DNA of 64,000 bases. Origin: Nitzschia sp. DOCU1. Its lineage: Eukaryota > Bacillariophyta > Bacillariophyceae > Bacillariales > Bacillariaceae. A program made the position numbers and the translations under genes. Below, piece after piece: positions 20,536-31,800 of the stretch (position 1 is its first letter; each line of letters opens with the position of its first letter). The stretch lies in the NCBI GenBank assembly GCA_951394045.1, contig OX595994.1:620001-684000 (forward strand), written 5' to 3'. The notes under the pieces are model-generated. The model had not been told where the DNA came from. It made no database searches and worked only from the letters and a program-made list of their open reading frames with translations.

Positions 20536-21757
20536 CTACACACCCACATCCATTAGCCGCATAAGTTTTGACATTCCATTTCTCACCTCCACTCGTCCTG
20601 CAAACTTCCTCTTGCTCTTACCCAAATCTTTCCTCTGTACTAATTTTTTCACTCTTTCATCAAAGGACTTCCTACTTCCCAACGCCAGTCTTTGTCTCTC
20701 CAGCACCGCAAAAACCAGATTGTACAATACCATAGCCTCATCCGACCATCCCGAATACTTGCCAGTACCCCTGGAGCAATCGGTGAAGCGGGAAGGAACC
20801 CCAGCACTACTTGGAGTTGCAGCCGTCAACCCACTAGTCAAAGTGGCACTATCTTCATTTCCCCACTTCCAGTATTCGTTCATGAATTTGTCATAGTTGT
20901 TCATATACAGCAACACAGCAAAACTTTCCATTGGTACTTCCACATATTCACTCAACAACTCCCAATGCGACCTTCCATATCTCCTCTGCCCTCTCCCGCC
21001 TGCATCTCTTTCAACAAAAACACTGACAAACTCAGCCCAGAACCTGGCATATTCCTCCTTACCCACACCCTCACCCAGACCCGTTCTTGACCAACGTTGT
21101 ATCTTAACCTCATCAAACTCATCTTCCTCCAAATCCTGCCCCTCCTGCGCATCCGCTTCCTGCTCTGTGCCGGACGACCCATCAGAGTTGTTAGGTGCAA
21201 CAGCCAACACTACTGGAAATCCTTAACAACCAAACATTCCCGTTAGTACACGATCTAGGAAAACACCCCCCATTCTTGAATGGTACTTACTCTGACTGTC
21301 CATATCCACTGGTATAAACATCTTTGGATCTGGAGGTTTCACCTTATCACCCTCCTCATTCACCGGTGGTTTCTCACAGTACTTTCTAAAGGCCACATTC
21401 AAGGCATTGTATAGTGTACTTCTTTTCCTTCTAACCGCCTCCTCATAGGAGGAACATCCGACAACAGACCAGAAATCCTCTGCATACTGGTCCGGCACAC
21501 CCACATCCTTACAAGCTGCCCTCTGTGCAACACTACCAAACTGCACGAGAACCATGGAATTAATAAACTGCATGTGGACAAATGCTTTCTCGTACACAAA
21601 GTTTTTGACATCATTTGACCACCTGGGGTAGTAGGTTCCTGCTAGCGCCTAAGCCGCCGTGACCATACAACAACAAGGTCAGTTGTCAATTACTCATATT
21701 CTACAAACAGCTATGACAATTTACCTCCTCAGATACGGCCAGTTGTTGTACTGCCAT
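20536..21757 (-). CDS. Transposon accessory protein, 358 aa, three exons
   Basis: Exons 21757-21725, 21648-21291 and 21221-20536 on the minus strand join in frame to 358 residues starting MAVQQLAVSEEALAGTYYPR. The introns are 76 and 69 bp; the second has donor GTAAGTACC. The N-terminal half is helical (WSNDVKNFVYEKAFVHMQF, then YAEDFWSVVGCSSYEEAVRRK). An acidic linker (EEDEFDEVK) follows, and the C-terminal third has GTGKYSGWSDEAMVLYNLV and a basic end (LGKSKRKFAGR). The KYxGWSDEA block is one I associate with small proteins found beside diatom transposases, but I cannot name a family. No catalytic motif is seen. A DNA-binding or accessory role in transposition is inference from its place beside the left terminal repeat. 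Confidence 0.72.
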
Positions 21758-22547
21758 TTTTCAAATAATATTGTGGTTCCGCCTTTCTTATGGTGTTTGC
21801 TGCTGCAGGGGGCTGCTCACAACACCACCGCTGCTCACAACACCACCACGGACTGGCAACACCACAAGCTTTCCCCCCACGTGTTTTCCATTCAAATCAC
21901 AGGCTTATGTCCATCAATTCAAAAGTATGTCTTCACGACATTACCCTCCTATTAATTTTCTATAGCATTCAACCTCTATGCCATACTAGCTCAATTCAAA
22001 ACATACTTTCCAAACCCCCACCGCTCCACTGCTAATTGTACCAGGCAGTCATCCAACGACAAGACCTGCCTTCTCACCTTTCCTCTTTTTTCCATGGGCA
22101 TATTTAAAACACCCAAGCCATTTTGGTGTCGCACCACGACACTGTCACAATTTCTCATTGTGTGACCTTTTTGTAATCTCACAAAAGGGCATATTTGAAC
22201 TGGGACACCTCAACCGGATTTTCCGTTCCATTTTAAGGATTATTAGTGCCATTCAAAGGATATTATTAGGACGGTGCAATTCCATTATTGCCTGATATTC
22301 TTGGTGTTGTAGGTACTAAAGAAAGGTACGGTAGAAACTGCTTATGTACTTACACCAGATAAAAAGGAAGCCATAACCGGATTAATGCAACCATGTAATT
22401 CGAATGATTTTACGAGGCAAACCTGCGCACAACCCATGATCGCTTGTTAATTTTTCCGTACTAATCTTACTGTGTTTTCAATTTTTATAAGCACAGGCTG
22501 CTAAATAGCATCACCCTTTAAATTTAATAGGTTTGATCGGCACCATC
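21758..22547. other. Noncoding spacer inside the element with promoter-like module
   Basis: It separates two genes that point away from each other (358-aa on minus, LRR on plus), so it should hold both promoters. It contains one copy of the repeated module seen elsewhere in the element: CATTGTGTGACC at 22156-22167, AAAAGGGCATATTT near 22184, and AAGGATTATTAGTGCC at 22235-22250. A short direct repeat GCTCACAACACCACC occurs twice near 21815-21845. Confidence 0.5.
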
Positions 22548-23752
22548 ATGCCATCGAACGTTTCAATTCTCTGTCGAAACTTACGACTTTTGTTGCCGTC
22601 ATTGTCCCCTTCCTCCCTAATAGTGGCAATGTCAATGCCACCATTACCACCGGCCCTACCTTTAAAGGTGTCCCTTCTCATCGGCAGCTACTGGGACTGC
22701 ATGCCCTACTTGGAGAGAATGATATTATATCGCGGAGTTGTAAAATTTTGTTACATTGACATCAAAGAGTCCACGATCAAAGAATGGGAGGAGCTTCTAT
22801 CTGTCCACCCATGGCTAGGGAAATATCCTATTGAGCTTAAATTCACCAACCCTGCGGGCGGCGGTGCTCCACGTGGTGGTGGTCCTCCATCTCGTTTTGC
22901 AACTTTAATGAAATACTTTCCATCCTTACAGACCATATCTCTACTGGATGGCGTCTTGAATCTAAACAACGAACAAAAAATAGCATCCTCCCTACTGCAA
23001 TGCACCCAAATCACACATCTGGAAATAGAATACTCCCACCACATAATGGTTGGCAATTCCCTCCCAAGTCACCCATGCATTCCCTGCTCTTGGCTACCGG
23101 CCTCCCTCGAGCAGCTAATCAAGCTGAAAACATTGTTAGTAGACGGCTACACAATTGGAGGAGCCGGTGGATTAAGATTTCTTCGTTCCATTTCAAAGCT
23201 CGCAAACCTGAACACGCTCATTATAAGCAATTGCAAGGTGGGCCAGAGCTGTCGCACGGTACTTGGCTCCACCCTCCAACACCTACCAAACTTGAAGTCA
23301 CTACACCTCGACTCTGTCAAACTATCACTGACTGGTGGTCAAGGCCTCTTGCACGGGGTGGTCACGATGCAAGAGCTTGCATTTCTTGACCTTGGGAGTT
23401 GTCGACTTGGTCATAGGGGGTTGGGTTGCATGTCCCTATCCTTTCACTGCCTTCCAAAATTGGCGGTGCTGATTCTCCAAGACAATAACCTAACATGTGC
23501 CGGGGCACACAAGTTACAGAAACATGTCCACCATCTTGTCGCTTTGGAAGAACTCAACTTGGAAGCAACAAGATCGGTCCAAATGGCATGCAAGCCATCA
23601 TGAACTTCATAGAAGGAAATGGTGCATCGGCCCTAAAGTACCTGTCCCTTGGCGATAACTTATTCGCCTGTGAGAAAAAGGAGGATGTAATGGTACGGTT
23701 GCACCGTCATTTGCCAGAGTTGCAAATTAAGTGGAGCCTTGATGTTGTTTAA
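22548..23752 (+). pseudogene. Leucine-rich-repeat protein with one-base frameshift
   Basis: The frame from the ATG at 22548 gives leucine-rich repeats of the ribonuclease-inhibitor style: LKTLLVDGYTIGGAGGLRFL, LNTLIISNCKVGQS, LKSLHLDSVKLSLTGG, LAFLDLGSCRLGHRGLG, LAVLILQDNNLTCAGAHKL, LEELNLE. It then runs off frame to a stop at 23603. The next repeat (LGSNKIGPNGMQAIMNF, then ALKYLSLGDNLFACEKK) continues in another frame to 23752. Restoring register needs one added base in the TTGG run near 23561, so a single G seems to have been lost. Intron or sequencing error are alternatives. LRRs of this kind bind proteins. It is unusual cargo for a DNA transposon and may be a captured host gene; the neighbouring genes of the element look intact. 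Confidence 0.78.
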
Positions 23753-23929
23753 TTCTAAAACAACCAGTCCACTTTTTCTTTTTGGTCCATTCTTTAGTAG
23801 AGAATACTTATCAAAAAAAAAGGTGACGGGCACGTGCGTACTTGTCTATTTTGTTCTTAATTTTTGGGTGGCGAAGTAACGGATTTTTGGGTAGCAAAAC
23901 ACTTCTTTCATCTGCACCACACGACCATC

Positions 23930-26900
23930 ATGGTGAACCCAAAAAGCAAAAGGTTCATGTGCGCAACGTGCCTCAAATGTTATAAAAGCCTCTCTTCACA
24001 CTACAACCAGAGTTGGAACTGTAATCCACGAACTAGAGGGCCATCTGCATCTTGGATGGGGGGCCGGCAAGCATTCGCAGCTGGTTCTCTACTTCAGCAG
24101 GTGCCCCCGCCACCCTCACTGGCAGGAGATCAGGAATTCGACAACTGTGGTATTCACATTCCTGACATGGCAGCTGAAGATGAGGAAGAGAGTGACGACG
24201 ACGGAGGTGGTAAACCTGCATCTGTTCCAGAACGACGCCTCCTTTCCCGTGTGCGCACACAGCGAGTATGCCTCCAGAAACCAACGACAGGTTCCAAAAG
24301 AACTAGCAATAAATCCGGCCCACGAGAAAGGTTGGAGAGGTACCAGGGCAAGACAGCTTGTATTCCATCTTTTGCTTCAGATTTGGACGGTGATAGCACA
24401 GATGAGGACAGCAACCACGGGGATGGCTGGGTCATTGAACACAACTTTCACCTAAACCAAAATCCGGACAGAAATGTTACCAAGCTCGGCAATTCCACGG
24501 CCACCGTGGGCAATAGTTTTGCATTGGCCTCCCAAGTGGACGGTCAACCTGATGCAGAAATGGAGTTGGGCACCATGGAAGAGAAACTGGCATCTGACCC
24601 ACCTGAAGACATATCATTCCCGCTCGATATCCAAGATTCCATGGAGTTTGTTGCTAACGCTTCTGATAGGTCGATGGCGGAGCTTTATGCTCTAACTGAC
24701 CAGGCTGGTGCTCCACGACATCTTATGGATGACATCATTTCAACAATGAAAAGAGAAAAGGAACAAAGAAATTTCAGTCCGTTCATGCCAGGTATCACAA
24801 CGAGAAAGCACTTTTTCAGTAGGGTGTCAAGGAAAACCAGCTATCAACCACCTTTTGGAATTAACATAACCTTGGAGTCTGGGCAAAAAGTGGTGGTTAG
24901 GAGATTTGACTATCTTAATGACCTAGAGGAGAAGTTGGTTTCAGAGGTGTATTCAAATCTGGACAATATCAGGTGCGACATGCGTCACCCCTTTGCCAAC
25001 ATCCCACCCCCGTTGGACGATAAACAGGCACCACATCTCCTCGACTTCAGCTGGTATAGGGATACTTACAACTCAAAATTCCTGCCTATGATAGGCGGAT
25101 CGCAGTTCGATCCCTGGTATCATCTGCTAACCTTATCATTCTATACTGATGCAACAAGTCGAGCACTGCGCTCCATTGAACCAGTCGCCTTGGTGGATTC
25201 ACGTCTTACCGATGTGGCTATTTCCCGGTCCTGTTTCCCGGTCGATGCATACTTTGTACAGGCACTGTCACAGGCGGCACTTGGTTGCACATATGGCTGT
25301 TTTGGTGTCGATAATGCTGATGTTAATGTCCCAGTGGATGATCAACCTCACATCAGGAACCTGATCAAAGCAAGGATGGGGGTTAGAGAAGGGAACGCCC
25401 TAGCCAAGAACATGACCATAAATGATGCCGTCAATCTGCCCAGCATACCTTTGAGCGAGAACCTTGATTCCTGGTTGCAATATCTGGACATATTTACAAA
25501 CAAGGTCAATAGGGATGCTGCCATTAAGGCTAGGGGGGTGCGGGAGAGGTTGTCAGAGTCTATTCTCAGACAAGTTTTTGGGAGTAAGGCTGTGGACAAC
25601 CCATTTGCCCGCTTACCGTATGGTGCAAACATCAATGGAATCCACTCAGTCACCACAGCAGACATCCTCCACACAATGAAGAGTGGTGTTATCCAACACT
25701 TTCTCAACCTTGTGATAGGACCAATGACCGATGGATCAAAGGCAGCAATTGACAGGCATGTGGAACAAATGTTTGCAAAAGGCTTAAACCGTTCCGGTGA
25801 GGCAAGCAATTACCCCCGGGTCTCCTTTCGTAAAGGATTTACCAAGCTTACTGAGCTTACAGGATCTGAACGTGTTGGTCAACTCTTCGTCCTTGCATTC
25901 TTATTGAGAACTAAGAAGGGCCGAAAACTGTTGTTACCAAGACTGGCCGCCAACTTTGACGAGAACAAGAATAAGAACAGGGATAAAACAGTTGCAGTTG
26001 AGGGAGCAAGTAGGAAACGCAAAAGGATTGCACCTGCTGCAGGCCCCCACGCAACAAGTATTGCAAATGCCGGAACAGGCTTGTCACGGGATGAGGCCCT
26101 GCAATTCCTGCGACTAGACAAACTTGTTGTTGAGATGGAGAAGGTACATAGTCTCCCCCACAACTTGCACGTCCGATTAGAAGAGGTTTTGAAAGAATTC
26201 TTAACCAAGGATTGCAGGCAGAAGCTGTACAAACACAAGACACGCATACTGCAATTGCCGATGGCGATATCCATGGATTACAGGTGTTCCATTGAACCCA
26301 CCGGCAGCCGGGTAGATCGGAACCACCATGAACAGTCTCAACAGGTGGTTATGTTTCCACCCTCAACTATTCACTTTGATTGTCAAACTGCAGGAGTGCA
26401 CCGCACCTGTACCCTGTCAATTGACCATCTATCCTATCTATGTGAAACTCTTCTAACATATTGGGCCTTTCTTGAATATGCAGACAGGGAGATGTTATCC
26501 ACTGAAAACATCTCAAGGGCATCCGCCAACCTTGAATTGATGCGAAGAGTTCTTGTAAATGGTACTAGCCGGGGATTTGGAACTAATGGATACTCTTATC
26601 AAAAGTTTATCGAGATGTTCCATCTACTCATGGAGACACCCGTCTATGGAAGGGCGAGTGGGAGAGACACCAATGATGGTGAAAGACACTTGAAGGTATG
26701 GGCAGTCCGTCCGGCCAAGACTGCACAAAAGAGGGACGATGGAACTTTCACAGGTCAGATTTCCATAAGGAGGGCGGAGAGCGAAGTCCTTGGGAAAATT
26801 CTGAAATCTAACAGAGTACAGAACCGGAAGGCCGGTGGTCAGCCTACTCATAATGGCAGCAAAAGCGTGGGTCGTTACCGTGTGCAATCTGAGAATGAAG

Positions 26901-27526
26901 GTACCTATTTGTCATTTAGAACAGGCAAAAACAAGGACATAAGCTTTGAGGTTGATCCTTTGATAGTCCATTGGTTATCAAATGAGACCCCTTTGCTGGA
27001 GGATGAGACAGCCGAGCCTATTTACATGTACACCAAGACAGAACTTGCGGACGGTTCCATCATACGTTGTCATCCTGACTTTGAAGGCAGGGGCCCCAGG
27101 TATGATTGTGTATCCATTCAAGAACAGTTGGGTGGTCAAATGATTATCCGGCCGGCCAGGGTGGTTGCATTGCTTCACATGCTAGATGAAGTCAACATTG
27201 GATGCGATGCACCGGCGAATGCTGCACTTGTGATGAAAGTTATTGAAAATGATGCTTCGCATGTGGACAACAGTCAATTGTTCCGGAAGTGGACGTGGGC
27301 AAGCGATAAAGTTGGTGATGTCTACCATAGTAGACTACACCTTGTTCCAATGACAAGCATCAAAAGAACAATCTATTGTATAGATGAGGTTCCTTGCCGA
27401 TCACTCACCAAACCAAGCCTCGATTCTTTCCGTACTTTGGAATGCCGCCACTTGCGCACTGAGTGGGCATCACAATTCTTGACCAAAAGTTCTTCCTACC
27501 TCCACAAGAAGATGCAGGGAATTTAG
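23930..27526 (+). CDS. 1198-aa zinc-finger protein, best transposase candidate
   Basis: Single exon; the first in-frame ATG is at 23930 (MVNPKSKRFMCATCLKCYKS). Residues ~10-32 hold a C2H2/C2HC finger (CATCLKCYKSLSSHYNQSWNC). An acidic disordered region follows, then a large folded part with RHLMDDIISTMKREKEQRNF, a DSRLTDVAISRSCFPVDAYF block, and a C-terminal part with FIEMFHLLMETPVYGRASG, DTNDGERHLKVWAVRPAKTA and YTKTELADGSIIRCHPDFEG. The zinc-finger start plus a late 'FHxLxE...GERxLK...A.KR' block and an 'IRCHPxxxGxGPxYD' block remind me of TNP2/Plavaka-type transposase proteins of plants, fungi and diatoms. I could not place a DDE triad with confidence. It is intact, which fits recent transposition. 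Confidence 0.7.
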   Translation: MVNPKSKRFMCATCLKCYKSLSSHYNQSWNCNPRTRGPSASWMGGRQAFAAGSLLQQVPPPPSLAGDQEFDNCGIHIPDMAAEDEEESDDDGGGKPASVPERRLLSRVRTQRVCLQKPTTGSKRTSNKSGPRERLERYQGKTACIPSFASDLDGDSTDEDSNHGDGWVIEHNFHLNQNPDRNVTKLGNSTATVGNSFALASQVDGQPDAEMELGTMEEKLASDPPEDISFPLDIQDSMEFVANASDRSMAELYALTDQAGAPRHLMDDIISTMKREKEQRNFSPFMPGITTRKHFFSRVSRKTSYQPPFGINITLESGQKVVVRRFDYLNDLEEKLVSEVYSNLDNIRCDMRHPFANIPPPLDDKQAPHLLDFSWYRDTYNSKFLPMIGGSQFDPWYHLLTLSFYTDATSRALRSIEPVALVDSRLTDVAISRSCFPVDAYFVQALSQAALGCTYGCFGVDNADVNVPVDDQPHIRNLIKARMGVREGNALAKNMTINDAVNLPSIPLSENLDSWLQYLDIFTNKVNRDAAIKARGVRERLSESILRQVFGSKAVDNPFARLPYGANINGIHSVTTADILHTMKSGVIQHFLNLVIGPMTDGSKAAIDRHVEQMFAKGLNRSGEASNYPRVSFRKGFTKLTELTGSERVGQLFVLAFLLRTKKGRKLLLPRLAANFDENKNKNRDKTVAVEGASRKRKRIAPAAGPHATSIANAGTGLSRDEALQFLRLDKLVVEMEKVHSLPHNLHVRLEEVLKEFLTKDCRQKLYKHKTRILQLPMAISMDYRCSIEPTGSRVDRNHHEQSQQVVMFPPSTIHFDCQTAGVHRTCTLSIDHLSYLCETLLTYWAFLEYADREMLSTENISRASANLELMRRVLVNGTSRGFGTNGYSYQKFIEMFHLLMETPVYGRASGRDTNDGERHLKVWAVRPAKTAQKRDDGTFTGQISIRRAESEVLGKILKSNRVQNRKAGGQPTHNGSKSVGRYRVQSENEGTYLSFRTGKNKDISFEVDPLIVHWLSNETPLLEDETAEPIYMYTKTELADGSIIRCHPDFEGRGPRYDCVSIQEQLGGQMIIRPARVVALLHMLDEVNIGCDAPANAALVMKVIENDASHVDNSQLFRKWTWASDKVGDVYHSRLHLVPMTSIKRTIYCIDEVPCRSLTKPSLDSFRTLECRHLRTEWASQFLTKSSSYLHKKMQGI

Positions 27527-28859
27527 TGTTTGAAAACAACTATGAATGTACGCTTGAAATTAGTATTACACAAACAAGAAGCACTGCATTCCTACTTTAA
27601 TCCATGAGTTATGTAGTACATCGAGCCCACAATATCCCCTTTGCGCGCACATGCGCATCATTACCTGGGTTGAGCTAGGTACCAAAATTCTAAACTATGA
27701 AGTCCACTCTCTCACAAGTCAGTAATGGTACTTCATTGAGTACATCCTTTCGATCCCAGCCAAATATTTTCAGGAAGTCAGCAGGGAAGGTTAGGATCCT
27801 AACTTTATGTTGTCGTGTATATGGCAGTTTTCAAATAAAGAGGCAGGTAAGATAGCAAAGTCACTGAGTGTTGCCTAATAATAGGCTGTGCACCTCCAAT
27901 ACAGCTCTATTCCAACATATTATCAATTCATCATATACATTTTGTAATTCAGCATCTAAAAATGCCTCGCTACGTATGAATGAGTTCCTGGGCCCAAAGA
28001 TATGGGTCTTTGAAGCGGGCTAGCTGAAACAAACACCCCATTTGTGCATTTGAATAAGTGGGTCCGTGTAATGGTAATAGGTAAACCACCATAGTTTGAC
28101 CTCATTAACAAATGCTTGTAATTACAACTGGAAGGTCAACAATATCAATTTAACTATACGTTTGATATCCGTTTGGTTGAGTAATGTTATGTCATAGAGT
28201 ACAAGAGACCATTGTTGTCCACCTAAAGTAACACTCCTCCTCCAATAAATCCTTAATCCACTATGTTATCAAGTTTCCAAGTTAGCATTTTAATTGCGCA
28301 TCTAACGAGTCCTTGCTATAATCAATCTTGTGCCTATGTCAAAAGATGTGTGATCTTAAAGACGGCCCCTAGAAATGGACCCCATATTCAAGGAAAAGGA
28401 AAAACGTGTCTGGCAATTGTAAAAGTTGTGCCCTGTTAGTTTGCCTACAGCAAACATTCCTCACAAATTTAACCAGCAGGTGAACGGCGTGAGTTCAATC
28501 ATACCATCTATATCGCTATTGTCGAGGAATGTTAGGTCAAAGAGTACCAAAGAACATTGTGGTCCCCAAAAAGCTACATTACTCCTTCAATAAAATCATA
28601 TCCCAAAATGTTATCAAATTACCATGTACGTGTCGCAAATCTTCATCTTATGACACCTTTCAATTTTGAAACAGATGCCTGCATGGAAAGATACGGCTAT
28701 GTAAAGTTGGGACTTTATTCTATAGTTTCCAAAAGTTGTTCCCATATGTGGATTATCGGCTACCAGTCAAGGATTATTAGTTCCCTCAAATGGATTTATT
28801 TATGATTAAGTGTAACTCTACAGTGGAAACGGTTCTATTGTTTGATCTTTAACCTTTAT
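27527..28859. repeat. Degenerate ~330-bp tandem repeats between the two large genes
   Basis: No gene. Three diverged units can be followed, centred near 27880-28020, 28180-28360 and 28515-28650. Shared blocks are a GTTAxGTCAxAGAGTAC motif, a CATTGTxGTCC motif, a CTCCTxCAATAAA motif, an ATGTTATCAA motif and a GCATCTAA-like motif followed by a region ending in TCTTxAAG. The spacing of about 330-340 bp is regular. One copy of the AAGGATTATTAGTTCC module occurs at 28769-28784. The genes on both sides converge here, so the array lies in a 3' region and may act as an insulator, terminator or binding array; this is speculation. Confidence 0.6.
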
Positions 28860-31800
28860 TCAAATACAGCCAATCAGTCCGCCATCCACCGTAGCCACCC
28901 CATTCCAGTCACCAACAAACCTTCCAATTGCATTCTCCAAACTCTCCCATTGACGCTCCTTGGATAAGAATTGTATCCAGGTTTTCTTGGTACCCTCTTT
29001 TACCCGGATGGGGGTATACAGTGCCCCGTCATTTGACCACAGAATGAGATCTTTTTTGCGGCGGTCATCCTCAGTAATCTGCCATCGGTGGAAAAGGCAG
29101 CAGCATTGGTCCAGCCAGGACATGGTTGCATAGACCGAATGTCGACGGAGGACACTTATTGTTTTGTTTGCAATGGCATTTGCCTCGGAGGTGGAAAGGG
29201 AGTCCCCGGTACTTTCACCTGCAAGGTATTCCACAGCCTTGTAGAAGCCTGATGATCCCTTAGTAAGCATTGCCCATGTAGCGTAGGGAAGGGGGATCAG
29301 CATAAGACATGCTGCCAACTGGATCCCCACACTTAACCTCACACATCCAAGTTGTATATTCTCGGTCACACGCTTGCCCAGTTTTTGCTTACGGTACTCG
29401 GCGGAGGTAAGCATCTGCAAGGCTTCCTGCTGTGACTGTTGGTTACCATTTAACAACTCAAATTGACTTGTCAAAAAACAAATGAAGAGTCCACAGTCCT
29501 TTCGGCTTTTGTCCAAACCCTTTGTATCAACATCGAACAACATCCGGTCAATTTTTTGGTACCGAAAGTCTTTACACGATATCACCCCGGAATGACCACG
29601 GTTGCCAATGACCTGAAGTGATAACCATTCGTATAAGGCCTCCACTCTTAAGTCTCTTAGAATGGTTTCCGTCTCGACCCGGCGCCCCTTATTCAACTCC
29701 TGTTCCATTAACCCGATGATCAGTGTTTGACCATTGCATTCTCTGGTGATGAATGCTACAAAAGATGCGGTGTGGCGGAAAGTGACGACTGGTGAGTACA
29801 TTCGCACAAAACGAGCCCAGACGTTGACAAATGATCCAATGTACCAAGACCGGTTGGCAGACTCTGGTATGGCTTGATGTTGGAACGGGTAGTCATATCC
29901 AACTGTCATTCGTGGGTTGAGGTTTTCGGAAAAGCGTTGGAAGTGCTGTGGTTGGTCCAGTTTGCTTGCATCCTGCCAGAAGTCAACCTCATTTAGTGCC
30001 ATCATTTCCTTGATGAGAGGGTCATCGATGTCGGCAAGTCCCTCCATCTGCGCTGCCTGAGAATCGTTAATTGACCGACCGTAGTTGACCACTGTGACAG
30101 AGGAGCCAACAAGGGGCACCTGGCTTGACAAGAGTTTGGAAATGTTTTCCTCCCTCTTAACATGGTTGCGCCAATCAATCTGTTTTGTCACGACCGTCAC
30201 TTGGTCTGAATGACCGACCTTTGCTCCGTTCATTGAGTCGAAATGTAGATATGCGCTACCTATCAAAACCGAAACGGCATCCGAAATTCGTAGACCAGTT
30301 GTGCATAGATTCCTTTGTTCCAACGAAAGAGACACAGGTAAAAGGAAATCTAACCACTCCTTGACCACCTTTAGACGGGTATTGTCATTGCGGCTCTGGC
30401 GATCATATTCGGCTAGATGCCCCACCATAATCTCCAAAATCTGGTGGTGAGCGATCACATTCAGCCTAAAGAGGGCACTCCGGTAGGAATCGGACAGGAT
30501 TTTGGAACTTGCGAATAGACCTGGGGTTGCGACACCAACCCCATTGGCCCGCTTCCAAGACTGGCCTGCTCTTGGACAACTACCATTGTGCTGTGCGATA
30601 ACATTGCGGAAGGAGTCTATGCTCGAATTGTCGATCATCTCGTCTGCATGCGAGAGAAGGCTGTCCATCGCCCAGTCGAGCTGAACCAGGTAGGAGCAGC
30701 CGAGCAGGGAAGCAGGCATCTTGATGAGAGACCCCAGTGCTTTGTCTTGAATACCGGCAACATCATGAGTGTTGATCACACAGGGTCGGTTGCTATTGAG
30801 GAACAAATGGTCGACATTGTTTGCCATGATTTCTGGTGTAATGTTGTACCTCTTGGCGAACTCTTCTAAGAAGCCTCGGCCCGACACCGTGTGCACCTTC
30901 TCTCGCAAACCGAACCAAAGGGTGCACGAGATTTTGTCCGATTTTTCAACCCAGTAGCTCTCAGGCCCGAAATTGCTTTTTATCAATTGCTCGTTGGCGA
31001 GGCGGAAATTGCGACGCAGCATGGTCGATGACATCTTTTGGTCCCGTGGTAGAATGGCCAGCGTCCCCTTTGGTCCCGAGGTTGAGTCGGCCATCTTCAT
31101 TTCTTTTTCGATTGTGCGGTTGACAGCATCATGATCTCCCTGCATCATCTTGGCCTTTGTTGGGCGATCGTTGTGGCGTGGGTTTGATGGAGGTTTTACA
31201 ACCCGGTCTTTCTTGGTTTCCCTCTCTTGCCATTCACAGCTAGAGCCGTCATCACAGCTCTGATTGTCTTCATCGTCATCCGGGATAACACCGGTCCACC
31301 AATCGGTCTTCACTGCCCGCTCGACAGCAGACCTGGCTGGCGAGCGCAATGACAGGGACTGGCAACACATGCGCCTTGGACGCAGGTACAAATGGCAAAA
31401 AGGACAAGTCACTTGATCCCTGCTATTATTTACAAGGTTGGCTGGTTGTGCCTCAGGCACATCGCTGGCCTCGCGACGACTTAGGCAGAGAAAACGGCAC
31501 CTTAAAGTAGCATCAGGGAAGCATAGCGGGAGCAATTCGTAGAGTAGTGAAGGTTTGGTGACGCAGGTAGTCTCCAGGAGTTCTTCCACCTCGCTCCTTA
31601 GGACACCGTTGGGCAGTACCCCATCGTCCTTTCCTAGCAATTTAAGATCCAAGCTGTCGGTAACTCTTTTGAGCACCATCTCCTCTTCCTGATCCGGTCG
31701 CAGAAATCGTAAAAGGAAATGACATTCCAGAAATGGAGTCCAATTCTCGAAGATCCTCTGCAAAATTGGGAAGGAGAGGGGTAGGTACACTCGACCTCCC

